Source: an uncultured Chlorobiales bacterium (GTDB lineage: Bacteria > Bacteroidota > Chlorobiia > Chlorobiales > Chlorobiaceae). From it: a stretch of 64,000 nucleotides of DNA. The position numbers and the translations under genes were made by a program. Below the pieces are notes generated by a model. It saw only the letters and a list, made by a program, of their open reading frames with translations, did no database searches and was not told the origin of the DNA. Positions 8,396 to 19,941 of this stretch are shown here, piece by piece. Location of the stretch: NCBI GenBank assembly GCA_903929135.1, contig CAIYTH010000032.1:1-64000 (forward strand). The letters run 5' to 3'. The stretch's first letter is position 1, and each line of letters begins with the position of its first letter.

Positions 8396-9664
8396 TTATG
8401 CGGTCAGTGCCGTGCCGGGTTTGAGCGATGCGGCTACCCTCGAAGGGATAAACGCGAACAGCAGCGTCAGAACGGCCACACCGGCTGATACGATCAGATA
8501 ATCCGCCGGATTGATCTGGATGGGCACCTGCTTGATGAAATAACTTTTTTCAGGCAGTGTGATCAGGTGGTATCGCTGTTCGAAAAGCGAAAGAGCGATC
8601 GCGAGCAGGTTGCCGATTCCTATGCCGACCAGCGAGATCATGAAGGCCTGGGCCATGAATACCGTGCTGATGCTTCCGGGTTCAAGACCGAGCGCCGAGA
8701 GCATCCCGATCTCCTTCGTCTTTTCGATGATCAGCACCAGCAGGGTCGAGACGATATTGAACACGGCAACCACCGTGATGGTGATGATCAGGAGCGGCAT
8801 GACGTTTTTCTGAAGTTTCAGCCACTCGAAGAGGTTTGCGTATCGTTCGTAGACCGTATAGGAGTAGAATGGATAACCCAGCATGACTGAGGCGCCTGCG
8901 GATATCGACGGAAGGGCCCGCAGGTCGGAAACGTTGGCCTCGTAACCGGTGACCATCCCCGGATGATAACGCGCCTGCATGCTTCGAAGGTCCGCAAATG
9001 CCACGATGTCGTCAAATCCCTCATTCAGCCCAGTCTCATAGATTCCGGCCACCCTGGCGACTTCAAGGTCGAGCTTCGACAGCAGATCGACGATCGAATC
9101 ATGACTGTCGATGCCGGGACCCTTCCCCTCCTTGCCGATGCCCACGATCATGATCCTGTCTCCGGGCCTGACCCCCATCGTTTCGGCCATCGTCTTGCCG
9201 AGCATGACCGGCAGGGCGCCTGACGCATCGCGATGCAACATCAGTGCGGCAGCATTATCGCTGCCGAGAAAGCGGCCTGCTTCATCCGCGGTGACACCCC
9301 TGAGGAGGGCAGGCACGACACTCTCCTTTCCATCACCAGACCGGCTGCGGCTCCTGAGCATGACGTTCATCTCGAGGAACGGCGATGCAGAAACAATGCC
9401 CTTCGTCTGCCGAAGGAGCTCGAGGTCGTGACGAGTCTCCGGAAAGAGACGATCGTCGGGCTGACGTACCTGAAGATGGGAGGTAAACCTGATGAGCTTG
9501 CCCTCGATGATCGAGGCGAAACCGCTGACGATCGAGAGCGTGAGGATCAGTGCAGCCGTGCCGACAGCAATGCCTGCAACGGATGCCATCACGATGAAGG
9601 TCGGTTTCGACAGCGAGCGTGGTTTGAATGCGAACCGTCTCGCAATGTAGAGTTCAGCCTTCAT
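8396..9664 (-). CDS. LolC/LolE-type ABC permease
   Basis: 422 residues from the ATG of MKAELYIARRFAFKPR; the longer reading frame upstream overlaps the cyclase gene and lacks family similarity. Same architecture as its neighbour: first helix about 26-48 (FIVMASVAGIAVGTAALIL), a periplasmic domain, then an FtsX-type core with LLIITITVVAVFNIVSTLLV, a coupling-helix stretch EKTKEIGMLSALGL typical of LolC/E, and two more helices. It overlaps the upstream diguanylate cyclase gene by 11 bases, so the two are probably translated in series. Partner: permease at 7133. Confidence 0.88.
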   Translation of the reverse strand: MKAELYIARRFAFKPRSLSKPTFIVMASVAGIAVGTAALILTLSIVSGFASIIEGKLIRFTSHLQVRQPDDRLFPETRHDLELLRQTKGIVSASPFLEMNVMLRSRSRSGDGKESVVPALLRGVTADEAGRFLGSDNAAALMLHRDASGALPVMLGKTMAETMGVRPGDRIMIVGIGKEGKGPGIDSHDSIVDLLSKLDLEVARVAGIYETGLNEGFDDIVAFADLRSMQARYHPGMVTGYEANVSDLRALPSISAGASVMLGYPFYSYTVYERYANLFEWLKLQKNVMPLLIITITVVAVFNIVSTLLVLIIEKTKEIGMLSALGLEPGSISTVFMAQAFMISLVGIGIGNLLAIALSLFEQRYHLITLPEKSYFIKQVPIQINPADYLIVSAGVAVLTLLFAFIPSRVAASLKPGTALTA

Positions 9665-10943
9665 GCTGCGGTTCCGCCTGGCCCTTGCCCGGTATGAAGG
9701 CCACGACACGGTTTCGACCCTGCGCCTTGGCTGCATAGAGCGCCTGGTCGGCGTTATTGATGAGCGAATACCAGTCGGCCGCATCGTCTGGCCAGGTCGC
9801 CACCCCGATGCTCACCGTAAGTTGTCCGCCCGGCTGATGGCGTTCATGGTCGAACGGCTCTGCCGAGATGACCTGCCGGAGGCGTTCGGAGGTATCGATG
9901 GCCATCGCTCGTCCGGTCTTGGGGAAAAGGATGGCAAACTCCTCGCCACCGAACCTCGAGGGTATGTCCGTAACGCGGCACTGGTCCCTGATGATATCCG
10001 CAATCCTCGCAAGCACCTTGTCTCCGACGATGTGGCCGTAACTATCGTTGTAACGCTTGAAAAAGTCGATGTCGACCATGGCGAGCGATATGCTGTCCCC
10101 GTAGCGTTTGGCCCGTTCGACGTCGATGATCAGGTGCTCCTTGAAGTGTCGATAATTGTAGAGGTTGGTCTTCTCGTCCCGGATGTAGATCTCATCAAGC
10201 TTCTTGTTCTTCTCCTCGATCTCCCGGCAGAGTACGGCGACCGATTCGGTGACGTACCGAATCTCCGGTGAAGGATCTGGGTTGCAGAGTATGTTGGACG
10301 CCGCTTCAGCCGTGTCATGCACGCTCTCCGGCAGATTCCTGTTCAACTGCGTGAGGCGTTGGGCAAGCTGGTTCAGAGGTTGCAGTGAATGTCGGTAGTT
10401 GGAGACGAGCAGACGCCCTGCAGCAAGCACGATGGTGAACAGCAGCAGGACGATGAACACCAGGTAGAAATGAAGGCTTGTGCCGACGGTTTCGCTGCTC
10501 ATGCCGATCTTCTTTGCGGTCAGCAGGATCATCGCATCCATCTCGACAAGCATCAGCCCGAGCGATTCATGGTTGACCTCCTCCCTGCTGTTTTTTCCTG
10601 TGTTCAGCCAGGCGGCGATCCGTCCACCCTTTCGAAGTCCTTCGCGTCGACCCGTCTCGGCGAACCTCGCCCGTTCCAGTACGAGACGATCCTGTATATC
10701 GCTCATCTCTGCAAGAGTGAGCCCGGGTTCGCCCATCCTGTCTTCAAGTGCGGCCAGCGAGGCCCGGCACTCGACGAGATCCTTGTAGAAGGCCTGTTCT
10801 TCGTCAATGGTACGCAGCAGATGCGACTGATAAAGCCCGAACCATCCGGTACCGACGATCGCGACCACCAGCGCTGCCGCACCGAAGATGATCGCAGCCC
10901 TGAGTGCCGCCCGGTCGACGCCGTCGTATTCCTCCTGCTTCAT
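9654..10943 (-). CDS. membrane-bound diguanylate cyclase (GGDEF)
   Basis: 429 residues from the ATG at 10943, four bases after the previous stop. Membrane helices lie at about 14-36 and 158-181 and flank a periplasmic, mostly helical sensor of about 120 residues; a linker (182-255) leads into the GGDEF domain. The active-site loop is RFGGEEF (GGEEF at 332-336), the metal-binding segment is MVDIDFFKRYND near 290, and an RVTD inhibitory I-site (323-326) sits five residues before it, so it should make c-di-GMP and be product-inhibited. It sits between a PstS-like gene and two Lol-type permeases and overlaps the latter, an unusual context. Confidence 0.92.
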   Translation of the reverse strand: MKQEEYDGVDRAALRAAIIFGAAALVVAIVGTGWFGLYQSHLLRTIDEEQAFYKDLVECRASLAALEDRMGEPGLTLAEMSDIQDRLVLERARFAETGRREGLRKGGRIAAWLNTGKNSREEVNHESLGLMLVEMDAMILLTAKKIGMSSETVGTSLHFYLVFIVLLLFTIVLAAGRLLVSNYRHSLQPLNQLAQRLTQLNRNLPESVHDTAEAASNILCNPDPSPEIRYVTESVAVLCREIEEKNKKLDEIYIRDEKTNLYNYRHFKEHLIIDVERAKRYGDSISLAMVDIDFFKRYNDSYGHIVGDKVLARIADIIRDQCRVTDIPSRFGGEEFAILFPKTGRAMAIDTSERLRQVISAEPFDHERHQPGGQLTVSIGVATWPDDAADWYSLINNADQALYAAKAQGRNRVVAFIPGKGQAEPQHEG

Positions 10944-10947
10944 GCCC

Positions 10948-11889
10948 CTATTTGAGAATGATGGTTCGTTCCGTCTGGCGATAGGGGGCAATGTCTCCCC
11001 GTTCAAACAGCGTCTGCCCCTCCTTGGCGAGCCATGCCCCGAAACCCTTGGCAGTCGGATCGTAGGGATCGTAGAGGTAGTAGACGATGGACACGAGCGG
11101 ATACTGGCCGGCATAAACGGTGGCGGGTGTTGCTTCCACCGGAGCATCACCGGTTTTCCTGCTCACGGGAAGCGCCTTTATTTTTGCGCCATTGACTGAC
11201 TTGAGGGCTGCGGCATACTCGGGAAGGGTCATGATGGCGCACGCCCGTTCGTCTTCAGCAACTCGCGAAATCACACCAGCAATGTCAGGCATCGCCGTAG
11301 CCGAAAGGCGGCGGGCTTTGCCGAAAAGCGCTTCCGAGAGAACGGCCTGCGAGCGGAAATCGCTGCCGTCGACGCAGGCGACAAGCTCTCCCGACTGGCC
11401 GCCAAGACTTTTCCACTCCTTCGCACTTCCCGAAAAAACCCGTTTCAGGTCACCAAGGTTGATTGCGATGAGCGGATTTGCCCGATTGACGATGAATACG
11501 AGCGCATTTCTCGCTATCGGCTCCTTTTTGACAGGGCGCTTCATCGACGAAACGACAGAATCCTCCTCCCTGATCAGGGCGCCGTCAACAACGGCAGCAC
11601 CGGCTTCCCGATCCAGGAGTCGCAGAACCGTGCGTCCGGAGGGCTCAGGGGTAAGAGAAACCTTCACATTCGGGTAGTGGTCGCTGAAGCTCTTCGACTG
11701 GAGTTCCATGACCTTCAGGAGTGATCGGTCGACCGCCACGGATGCGTCTCCCCTCGTCGCCGTTTCAACAGGCAGCAGCGAACCGGGGCGATACGTTTTC
11801 GAAGGCGTACGCATCCACATCCAGACCGGAACCAGGAGCCCGACAACAAGGATGATCGATATGATAATGTTCCGGGCCCTTTGGTCCAT
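10948..11889 (-). CDS. PstS-like phosphate-type substrate-binding protein
   Basis: 313 residues. A single membrane anchor at about 8-27 (IIISIILVVGLLVPVWMWM) is followed by a periplasmic binding fold resembling PBP-like PstS proteins: the segment INLGDLKRVFSGSAKEWKSLGG matches the I-x-x-I-F-x-G-x-x-x-x-W motif of that family, and ARNALVFIVNRANPL precedes it as usual. It is anchored rather than secreted and has no transporter genes beside it. It starts a leftward operon with a diguanylate cyclase and Lol-type permeases, so it may be a sensory or extracytoplasmic accessory protein rather than a phosphate importer; this is inference. Confidence 0.8.
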   Translation of the reverse strand: MDQRARNIIISIILVVGLLVPVWMWMRTPSKTYRPGSLLPVETATRGDASVAVDRSLLKVMELQSKSFSDHYPNVKVSLTPEPSGRTVLRLLDREAGAAVVDGALIREEDSVVSSMKRPVKKEPIARNALVFIVNRANPLIAINLGDLKRVFSGSAKEWKSLGGQSGELVACVDGSDFRSQAVLSEALFGKARRLSATAMPDIAGVISRVAEDERACAIMTLPEYAAALKSVNGAKIKALPVSRKTGDAPVEATPATVYAGQYPLVSIVYYLYDPYDPTAKGFGAWLAKEGQTLFERGDIAPYRQTERTIILK

Positions 11890-11930
11890 GAAGTTCAGGG
11901 TTCGGTTAACGGTGCGGGGACCTGTGATTG

Positions 11931-11942
11931 TATGATATCATA
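11931..11942. promoter_or_regulatory. 12-bp perfect palindrome in divergent promoter region
   Basis: TATGATATCATA lies 42 bases upstream of the PstS-like gene and 172 bases before argC, in the only divergent gap of this area. It could be an operator. A palindrome this short and AT-rich can arise by chance. Confidence 0.3.
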
Positions 11943-12021
11943 AATATAGAAAAAAAAAGAACATGTGGACAGCTGTCACGACACGGTGAAAAAATGGGAA
12001 AATGAACCTTTATGCTATTGA

Positions 12022-12039
12022 AATTCAGCTCGAATTCAG
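12022..12039 (+). promoter_or_regulatory. candidate ArgR half-sites upstream of argC
   Basis: AATTCAG occurs at 12022-12028 and again at 12033-12039, an 11-base period, about one helical turn, 75-90 bases before the argC start. ATTCA is the half-site of known ARG boxes, and argR is encoded in this cluster. The two copies are direct repeats rather than the usual palindrome, so the assignment is tentative. Confidence 0.3.
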
Positions 12040-12113
12040 TAATATATCCGCTTTCCCGGATATTTATTCATTCCGGACCGAGGATGGGCACACGGACCGT
12101 CAACGTTAGAATA

Positions 12114-13136
12114 ATGAATAACATGCAGCAGCAGAAAAAACTCACTGCCTCGATCATCGGCGCATCCGGATATTCGGGTGCAGAGCTTGCCGGCCTGCTG
12201 ATGAAGCACCCGGCAATCGAACTCGAAACCCTCTATGCCCATACACAGGCCGGCAGGCACGTTTCCGAACTTTACCCGGCCCTGTCGTGCGATCGCGTTT
12301 TCCAGTCCTGGAATGGCCATACTGACAGCGACATCTGCTTTCTCGCACTCCCGCACGGCGAAGCCCTGCAGATCGTTCCTGGACTCATCGCCTCAGGCAA
12401 GAAGGTCGTGGACCTCTCAGGCGATTTCAGGTTGACGCGTGTGGCGGAACACGAAATATTCTATGGCGGAACCAAGCCGGTAGATGCCTTTCTGCAATAC
12501 GGCATGCCCGAACTCTACTCCGAAGCCATAGCATCGTCCTCAGCGATCAGCAACCCGGGCTGCTATGCCACGAGCATCATCCTTGGCCTCGCCCCCCTGT
12601 TCATGGGCGGTGCTGAGGGAGTTGCTGTCGAGTCGGTGAATGTCACGGCAGTTTCGGGCGTATCGGGAGCAGGCAGGAGTTCGAAGACCGAACTCTCCTT
12701 TTCGGAGATGAGCGGCAACGTCAGGGCCTACAAGGTCGGCATGCACCAGCACACGCCTGAAATCATGCAGGCCCTGGGAAGTTCCGTTGAAAATCCGGGC
12801 TTCCGCTTTGTCTTCACCCCGATGATCGCTCCCTACGTCAGGGGCATCTACGCCGTCATCAACGTTCAGCTCGGGACCTCTGTTTCAAAGGCGACGATCC
12901 GGGATCTTTACCGCGAATTCTACGCTGCGGCTCCTTTCGTTCGCCTGAGGGAGAGCGTCACCGAGGTGCGGCATGTAGCACATACCAATTTCTGTGATAT
13001 CAGCATCGCATGGCAGATAGACGGTTCGCTGGTCATCGTCACGGCCATTGACAATCTGGTCAAGGGCGCCGCCGGCCAGGCGGTGCAGAACATGAATCTC
13101 ATGCTCGGCCTTGACGAAACGACCGCCCTGGTCTGA
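12114..13136 (+). CDS. argC: N-acetyl-gamma-glutamyl-phosphate reductase
   Basis: 340 residues from ATG 12114 (a second ATG at 12123 is possible). It reduces N-acetylglutamyl phosphate to the semialdehyde with NADPH, the third step of arginine synthesis. The NADP-binding start [16 protein letters not shown] (about 14-29) and the catalytic cysteine in SNPGCYATS (C150) are plain; HQHTPEI supplies the histidine region. It opens the arg cluster, which continues with argJ after 208 bases that contain a dispersed repeat. Upstream sequence has candidate ArgR half-sites. Confidence 0.97.
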   Translation: MNNMQQQKKLTASIIGASGYSGAELAGLLMKHPAIELETLYAHTQAGRHVSELYPALSCDRVFQSWNGHTDSDICFLALPHGEALQIVPGLIASGKKVVDLSGDFRLTRVAEHEIFYGGTKPVDAFLQYGMPELYSEAIASSSAISNPGCYATSIILGLAPLFMGGAEGVAVESVNVTAVSGVSGAGRSSKTELSFSEMSGNVRAYKVGMHQHTPEIMQALGSSVENPGFRFVFTPMIAPYVRGIYAVINVQLGTSVSKATIRDLYREFYAAAPFVRLRESVTEVRHVAHTNFCDISIAWQIDGSLVIVTAIDNLVKGAAGQAVQNMNLMLGLDETTALV

Positions 13137-13210
13137 TTGGTGTTCAAGGAGTTCGGTATTGAGTTATGACAGCATTGAACAGAACGCAGAGAAAACAGAA
13201 GCAGCAGTTT

Positions 13211-13313
13211 GTCTTCCTGAATAAAGCGTAGCAGAGCGATAGTCCCGACTGCTGTCGGGAAAGGATCCGTGAGTTCCGGATTCTTCTCCCGACAAGTCGG
13301 GAGAAGAATGACA
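13211..13313 (+). repeat. dispersed intergenic repeat with two hairpins
   Basis: The argC-argJ gap contains a compound hairpin element. The first hairpin has arms 13243-13249 and 13254-13260 (TCCCGAC / GTCGGGA). The second is a perfect 13-bp inverted repeat, 13281-13293 against 13296-13308 (TTCTTCTCCCGAC). The flanks (GTCTTCCTGAATAAAGCG and GAAGAATGACA) resemble the GTCATTCTGAGCGAAGCGAAGAAT-like family of small dispersed repeats seen between genes in many Chlorobi and Bacteroidetes genomes; that relation is from memory and needs a genome search. It lies within a likely operon, so it may affect argJ expression or mRNA processing. Confidence 0.6.
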
Positions 13314-13344
13314 AGGGCCGGTAAACATAATCGAGACTTTCAGC

Positions 13345-14628
13345 GTGGAACCATTTGAAAAGGCCGCATCGGCCATCGAATCACTGCTTTCAAGAAGCAT
13401 CCTGCCTTCCGGAGTGACCCGCGTCATCCCGTCGGATCGTCAGGACGAGCCATTCTGGCCGGCAGGGTTCACCCTTTCCGGCATCAATGCGGGCATCAAG
13501 CCGCAGCGCAAGGACCTCATGCTGCTGCTCAGCGACAGGCCGGCCAGCACCGCCACGGTCTTCACGACCAATCTCTGCTGCGCAGCTCCTGTCGAACTCT
13601 CCAAAAGGCATCTGGCCGCTTCGGCGGGCAGGATGCGCGCGGTCATCTGCAACAGCGGCAACGCCAATGCAGCCACAGGAATCAAAGGGCTTCAGGATGC
13701 CGGCCGCATGGCAGCCGACACTGCTGCAGCTTTCGGGCTCTCCGCCGAAGAGGTGCTCGTGGCATCGACCGGAGTCATCGGCCAGGCGCTTCCTGTCGAC
13801 AGGATCGCCGCAGCCATGCCCGGCCTGAAATCCGCTTCCGGAAGCCAGCAGTGGCGCGACGCGGCAGAGGCCATCATGACCACCGACACCTTTCCGAAAT
13901 TCTTCGCGGTCGATGTCTCGCTTTCCGGCGGCAAGGCGAGAATCGCCGGCATCGCCAATGGTTCGGGCATGATATGCCCGAACATGGCTACCATGCTTGC
14001 CTTTCTGTCAACCGACGCCTCGATCGACCCCGAGTTGCTCATGAAACACCTGTCGGCTGCTAACGCAGTTAGCTTCAATGCCATCACGGTCGACGGCGAC
14101 ACGAGCACGAACGATATGGCGGCCATCCTGGCAAGCGGCACCGGTCCGAGCGTCGTGACCGGAAGCGATGACAGCCGGCTCTTCGGCGAAGCGCTCAGGA
14201 CGGTCATGACCATGCTGGCGCAGCTCATCGTGGTCGACGGCGAAGGCGCCACGAAATTCGTCGAACTGCGCATCGAGGGCGCCAGGAACGACGACGAGGC
14301 CCGGAAAGCTGCCATGACAGTGGCAAACTCCCCCCTCGTCAAGACGGCCATCCACGGAGAAGACGCCAACTGGGGCCGGATCATCGCAGCCGTCGGCCGT
14401 TCCGGAGCATCATTCATTCAGGAGGAGCTCGCAGTCTGGTTCGATGCCCTCCCGATCCTGAAACCTGGCCTCGACGCCGGATTTTCCGAAGAGGAGGCGA
14501 TGAAGGTCATTTCGAAGGGTGCCTATACCATCACGGTCAGCCTGGGCAATGGGCCCGGCAGGGCCGTCGTGTGGACCTGCGACCTGAGCAGGCGTTACAT
14601 CGAAATCAACGGCAGCTACCGAAGCTGA
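13345..14628 (+). CDS. argJ: bifunctional ornithine acetyltransferase / N-acetylglutamate synthase
   Basis: 427 residues from a GTG at 13345. ArgJ moves the acetyl group from N-acetylornithine to glutamate, which closes the cyclic arginine pathway. The precursor is cut autocatalytically before the threonine of the conserved NMATML motif (T216 here), giving alpha and beta chains; the oxyanion-type STGVIG motif at about 141-146 is also present. Presence of ArgJ explains why no argE-like deacetylase is needed in this cluster. It is followed by argB after 32 bases. Confidence 0.97.
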   Translation: MEPFEKAASAIESLLSRSILPSGVTRVIPSDRQDEPFWPAGFTLSGINAGIKPQRKDLMLLLSDRPASTATVFTTNLCCAAPVELSKRHLAASAGRMRAVICNSGNANAATGIKGLQDAGRMAADTAAAFGLSAEEVLVASTGVIGQALPVDRIAAAMPGLKSASGSQQWRDAAEAIMTTDTFPKFFAVDVSLSGGKARIAGIANGSGMICPNMATMLAFLSTDASIDPELLMKHLSAANAVSFNAITVDGDTSTNDMAAILASGTGPSVVTGSDDSRLFGEALRTVMTMLAQLIVVDGEGATKFVELRIEGARNDDEARKAAMTVANSPLVKTAIHGEDANWGRIIAAVGRSGASFIQEELAVWFDALPILKPGLDAGFSEEEAMKVISKGAYTITVSLGNGPGRAVVWTCDLSRRYIEINGSYRS

Positions 14629-14660
14629 CCTCCTACCCTCAACATACACCAGGATCAGCC

Positions 14661-15578
14661 ATGGAAAAGATTTGCAGCGAATTCCGGACGCCGGGTAAAA
14701 AAGGGCCGCAGCAGGCAATCGGTCAGGTGCTCATCGAGGCCCTGCCCTACATCAGGAAATTCGAGGGCAAAACCTTCGTCATCAAGTACGGCGGTGCGGC
14801 AATGAAGGACGAAGTGCTCAAGAACACCTTCGCTCAGAACATCACCCTGCTCAGGAAGGTCGGCATCAATGTCGTGCTGGTGCACGGGGGTGGCGACGCC
14901 ATCACGAAAACCTCGGCACGCCTCGGGCTCGAGACCACGTTCGTGCATGGCCGGCGCGTGACCGACCGCGATACGATCGACATCATCCAGATGACCCTTG
15001 CCGGCAAGGTCAACCAGGATATCGTCCGACTCATCAGCGACCACGGTGGAAAAGCTGTCGGCGTCAGCGGACTTGACGCCGACACCATCAGGGCCGTGCC
15101 TTCTCCGAAAGCAGCCCAGCTCGGCCTGGTCGGCGATGTGGCCGAGATCAACACCAGCTTCATCGACCTCCTCTGCAACGCCGGACTGATTCCTGTGATC
15201 GCCCCGATCGGCTTCGACCATGAAAGCAACATCTACAATATCAACGCCGATGATGCGGCATCGGCTATCGCCCTGGCCCTGAAAGCCGAAAAGCTGATCT
15301 ACGTCAGCGACGTCGAGGGCATCAGGGTCGGCGAACGCATTCTCAAGACTGTCTGCAAGTCAGATGCGGCCGACTTCATCGAAAACGGCGTGATCTCCGG
15401 AGGTATGATCCCGAAGGTGGTCTCTGCGTACCTGACGCTCGACGGCGGCGTCAGGAAGGTCCACCTGATCGACGGAAAACAGATCCACTCTCTGCTTCTT
15501 GAAATCTTCACCGATGAAGGCGTCGGGACGCAGTTTGTCATCGACAACGAACACTCTCAAAAGGAACAAGCATCATGA
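14661..15578 (+). CDS. argB: acetylglutamate kinase
   Basis: 305 residues from ATG 14661. It phosphorylates N-acetylglutamate in the second step of arginine synthesis. The amino-acid-kinase fold is clear: the ATP-binding lysine segment [10 protein letters not shown] (about 37-46), [11 protein letters not shown], the [10 protein letters not shown] stretch and the C-terminal SGGMIPK. The N-terminal 30 residues form the extra helix usually seen in arginine-inhibited hexameric enzymes, so feedback inhibition by arginine is likely. Its TGA overlaps the argF ATG by four bases. Confidence 0.97.
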   Translation: MEKICSEFRTPGKKGPQQAIGQVLIEALPYIRKFEGKTFVIKYGGAAMKDEVLKNTFAQNITLLRKVGINVVLVHGGGDAITKTSARLGLETTFVHGRRVTDRDTIDIIQMTLAGKVNQDIVRLISDHGGKAVGVSGLDADTIRAVPSPKAAQLGLVGDVAEINTSFIDLLCNAGLIPVIAPIGFDHESNIYNINADDAASAIALALKAEKLIYVSDVEGIRVGERILKTVCKSDAADFIENGVISGGMIPKVVSAYLTLDGGVRKVHLIDGKQIHSLLLEIFTDEGVGTQFVIDNEHSQKEQAS

Positions 15579-16591
15579 GTCAGCACCAGGCAAAAAACAA
15601 CCCGCAGAAACGCGACTTTCTCGGTTTCACCGGCCTGGATGCCGGCAAGATCATCGAACTGTTCGACTACGCCCTGTACATCAAGCAGAAGCGAGAAGAG
15701 AATCGCGGCAGCAATGACTTCCGCCCGATCAGGAACAAGACAGTCGCCATGATCTTCAGCAAGCCTTCGCTGCGCACGAGAGTCTCCTTCGAACTCGGCG
15801 TCTACGAGCTCGGCGGTCACGCCATCAGCCTCGAGGGGAAATCCATCGGCGTTGGAGAACGGGAATCGGTCGAGGACATCGCTCGCCTGCTCTCCCGCTA
15901 CAACGACGCCATCGTGGCAAGGCTGCACGATCACAAGATCATCGAAACCCTTGCCGCGCATGCCGACATCCCGGTCATCAACGCGCTGACCGACCTGTCG
16001 CACCCCTGCCAGGTGCTGGCAGATGCATTCACACTCTACGAGAAAGGGGTTTGGAGCGAAGAGACCAGGGTGGTGTTCGTCGGCGACGGCAACAACGTGG
16101 CGAATTCATGGATCGAACTTGCCGGCATCCTGCCATTCCATTTCGTACTGACATGCCCTCCCGGCTACATGCCCGACGAAACCCTTCTGAAGCAAGCCCG
16201 CAGCAACGCGAAAGGCACCATCGAGATCGTTCATGACCCGTTTGAGGCCGTCAGGAATGCGGACGTGCTGTACACCGACGTCTGGACAAGCATGGGCCAG
16301 GAGGAGGAAGCCGCTGAAAGGCTCAGGATATTCAAGGATTACCAGATCAACGGCAACCTGATGTCGGAAGCAAAACCGTCAGCCGTCGTCATGCACTGCA
16401 TGCCCGCCCACCGCGGCCAGGAGATCAGCGCAGAGGTCATGGACGGACCGCAATCGATCATCATCGACGAGGCTGAAAACCGGCTGCACGTCCAGAAAGC
16501 CCTCATGGTAAAGCTGATGAACCATGACGAGTACCGGAAATTTCACCTGACGCACCGCCTCCTGAGCGTTGCGAACTCCCTCAAGGCATGA
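15575..16591 (+). CDS. argF: ornithine carbamoyltransferase
   Basis: 338 residues, coupled to argB by an ATGA overlap. It joins ornithine and carbamoyl phosphate to citrulline. Carbamoyl-phosphate motif [13 protein letters not shown] (S-x-R-T-R at 65-69), [10 protein letters not shown] (HPCQ at 143-146) and the ornithine-side [12 protein letters not shown] near residue 270 are all present. I checked for the acetylornithine transcarbamylase variant of Bacteroidetes; the HPCQ and HCMP motifs fit ordinary OTCase, and argJ in the operon also argues for ornithine as the substrate. Confidence 0.96.
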   Translation: MSQHQAKNNPQKRDFLGFTGLDAGKIIELFDYALYIKQKREENRGSNDFRPIRNKTVAMIFSKPSLRTRVSFELGVYELGGHAISLEGKSIGVGERESVEDIARLLSRYNDAIVARLHDHKIIETLAAHADIPVINALTDLSHPCQVLADAFTLYEKGVWSEETRVVFVGDGNNVANSWIELAGILPFHFVLTCPPGYMPDETLLKQARSNAKGTIEIVHDPFEAVRNADVLYTDVWTSMGQEEEAAERLRIFKDYQINGNLMSEAKPSAVVMHCMPAHRGQEISAEVMDGPQSIIIDEAENRLHVQKALMVKLMNHDEYRKFHLTHRLLSVANSLKA

Positions 16592-16604
16592 CCGGAATGC
16601 GCCC

Positions 16605-17051
16605 ATGAACAAGGCCCTCAGGCAACGGAAGATCAGGGAGCTTGTCGAAAACCTGGAGGTTTCCGGACAGCTCGAACTGCTCGGCCTGCTCCGCAAGGCA
16701 GGCATCAGGGTCGCCCAGGCAACCCTTTCGAGGGATTTCTCCGAAATCGGCGTGGTCAGGAAGCGTAACGGCCAGGGCTACCGCCTCGTGCTTCCCGAGG
16801 ACGCGACGGAGGACATCATCAAGGGGCTTGTCGGCATGGAGGTACTGTCGGTTGCCTCCAACGAAACGTCGATCATCATCAGGACGCTACCAGGACGGGC
16901 CCACGGCGTCGGTTCGTTCCTCGACCGCCTCAGGAGCCCGGAGATTCTCGGCACCATTGCCGGAGATGACACCGTGCTTGTTATTCCGTCATCCATCACG
17001 AAAATATCGGCGGTCAAATCCTATATTCAGAAAAGCCTTACACAACCATGA
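16605..17051 (+). CDS. argR: arginine repressor
   Basis: 148 residues from ATG 16605. The N-terminal winged-helix domain ([20 protein letters not shown] to [15 protein letters not shown]) is linked to the C-terminal hexamerisation and arginine-binding domain, whose [12 protein letters not shown] signature lies near residue 125. As a DNA-binding hexamer it represses arginine synthesis when arginine is abundant. Its place between argF and argG (13 bases after argF, 16 before argG) implies autoregulation within the cluster. Possible operator half-sites are noted upstream of argC. Confidence 0.95.
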   Translation: MNKALRQRKIRELVENLEVSGQLELLGLLRKAGIRVAQATLSRDFSEIGVVRKRNGQGYRLVLPEDATEDIIKGLVGMEVLSVASNETSIIIRTLPGRAHGVGSFLDRLRSPEILGTIAGDDTVLVIPSSITKISAVKSYIQKSLTQP

Positions 17052-17067
17052 AAACACGCATCCCAGC

Positions 17068-18267
<1,200 letters not shown>

Positions 18268-18276
<9 letters not shown>

Positions 18277-18479
18277 TTGATAACTGAAATCACCTGTCGA
18301 TTCAAGGGCAGGCGCGGTTCACACCGTTGCCTGCTTTTTTTTATCTTTTATCAATGCATCTTTATTTTGTAAAGTACTTTGTCCGCAAGCGACGCAGAGA
18401 GAAGAATGAGCACAGGCCACGGTGACGGAATGCATCGCAACGTCCTCTGTGTTCCATTGGCCATTATCAACTATCCATT
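18268..18479. repeat. 16-bp inverted repeat flanking the argG-argH spacer
   Basis: The arm at 18268-18283 (AATGGATAGTTGATAA) is the exact reverse complement of 18464-18479. The left arm includes the argG stop codon. A CCATTATCC-type repeat continues to the right of the second arm. Between the arms lie the argG terminator and about 120 bases without a gene. Such arms resemble small dispersed TTATCAA/TCCATTA-type repeats of Chlorobi, and the arrangement is also reminiscent of a non-autonomous mobile element. Confidence 0.55.
18308..18342 (+). terminator. Rho-independent terminator of argG
   Basis: GCAGGC at 18308-18313 pairs with 18329-18334, with an inner CGGT/ACCG stem, followed by eight T residues. 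It separates argG from argH, so argH needs its own promoter. Confidence 0.88.
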
Positions 18480-18535
18480 ATCCATTAATTCCCGTATCTT
18501 CAAGCATCAGCTCCCGAAAACCTATCATCTACATC

Positions 18536-19918
18536 ATGTCCAAGAGCAAGGAACTCCTCTGGCAGAGCCGTTTTTCCCAACCGTTCGACCGGGAGGCTCT
18601 CCGGTTCTCCTCATCCGTACATGTAGACGGATTGCTGTACCGTGAAGATATCGAAGGCTCCATCGCACACGCAACGATGCTTGCCGAGGAGGGAATCATA
18701 TCGAAGGATGAAGCTGATCAGATCGTCGGCGGCCTGAAGGCAGTCGAAACGGAACTGACTTCAGGCATACTTGTACCTGTCTGGGAGGACGAGGATATCC
18801 ACACCGTTATCGAAAACCGCCTCAAGGAGCTGATCGGAGCGGCAGCAGGGAAACTCCATTCGGGCAGGAGCCGGAACGACCAGGTGGCAACCGATACCAG
18901 GCTCTACCTTCGCAGGAACATCGACCGGCTGACATCCCTGATCGTCGAAATGCAGGCCACCCTGCTCGACAAGGCCGAGAAGTACCGCAAGACCATCATG
19001 TTCGGCTATACCCATCTGCAGCGTGCCCAGCCGATCTCTGCCGGCCACTACTACATGGCCTGGCACTCGATGTTCGGCCGAGACGCCGAGAGACTCGGCG
19101 ACCTTCGCAAAAGAGCAAACATCTCCCCTCTCGGAGCAGCGGCGTTCGCCGGAAGCACCCTGCCGCTGAACACCTCACGTTCGGCCGAACTTCTCGGGTT
19201 CGACGAGGTCTTCACCAACAGCATCGACGCCGTCAGCGACCGTGACCTCGTGATCGAATTCATCTCTGCCTGTTCTGTCATCATGATGCACCTGTCAAGG
19301 TTTTCGGAGGATGTCATCCTCTGGACTACTGCAGAGTTCAATTACCTGGGCATCAGCGACGCTTTCTCGACAGGCTCTTCGATCATGCCCCAGAAGAAGA
19401 ACGCTGATATCGCCGAGCTTGTAAGGGGTAAAACCGGGCGGGTCTACGGCAACCTGATGAACATCCTGACCATCATGAAAGGGTTGCCCCTTTCCTACAA
19501 CCGCGATATGCAGGAGGACAAGCCTCCGTTGTTCGATACGGCAGAAACCACGGCACAGTGCCTCTCGATCTTCAGGAGGATGCTCGAAGACACCTGGCTC
19601 AATGAGGACCGGCTGGCAAAGCTCACCGCCGATGACCTGAGCCTTGCCACCGAAATCGCCGAGTACCTCGTCAGGAAGCAGATCCCCTTCCGCGATGCGC
19701 ACCGCATTACCGGAAAGATCGTTGCCTACGCGATCGAACAAGGCAAGACGCTAACGTCTATCGGCCTCGACGAATACCGGACTTTCTCAGATGCTTTCGA
19801 TGAGGGAATTTACGACGACCTGAAACCCGACTCCAGCATCAATTCGAAGAAGAGCTCAGGCAGTTGTTCATTCGGGTCCGTCGAAGCGCAGATCTCGAGA
19901 GCCCGCGCAGCGAAGTAA
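18536..19918 (+). CDS. argH: argininosuccinate lyase
   Basis: 460 residues from ATG 18536. It splits argininosuccinate to arginine and fumarate, the last step of the pathway. The superfamily signature [10 protein letters not shown] is at about 280-289, and [13 protein letters not shown] (about 108-120) and the TH of [11 protein letters not shown] (about 157-167) carry other active-site residues. It is the last arg gene and is separated from argG by 259 bases holding a terminator and repeat arms, so it is probably transcribed separately. argD and carbamoyl-phosphate synthase are not in the window. Confidence 0.97.
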   Translation: MSKSKELLWQSRFSQPFDREALRFSSSVHVDGLLYREDIEGSIAHATMLAEEGIISKDEADQIVGGLKAVETELTSGILVPVWEDEDIHTVIENRLKELIGAAAGKLHSGRSRNDQVATDTRLYLRRNIDRLTSLIVEMQATLLDKAEKYRKTIMFGYTHLQRAQPISAGHYYMAWHSMFGRDAERLGDLRKRANISPLGAAAFAGSTLPLNTSRSAELLGFDEVFTNSIDAVSDRDLVIEFISACSVIMMHLSRFSEDVILWTTAEFNYLGISDAFSTGSSIMPQKKNADIAELVRGKTGRVYGNLMNILTIMKGLPLSYNRDMQEDKPPLFDTAETTAQCLSIFRRMLEDTWLNEDRLAKLTADDLSLATEIAEYLVRKQIPFRDAHRITGKIVAYAIEQGKTLTSIGLDEYRTFSDAFDEGIYDDLKPDSSINSKKSSGSCSFGSVEAQISRARAAK

Positions 19919-19941
19919 AACACCAGGAGACCCGAAACGGA

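Noticed and set aside
15575-16591. N-acetylornithine transcarbamylase instead of ornithine carbamoyltransferase
   Set aside because: Motifs HPCQ and HCMPAHRG and the presence of argJ fit ordinary OTCase.
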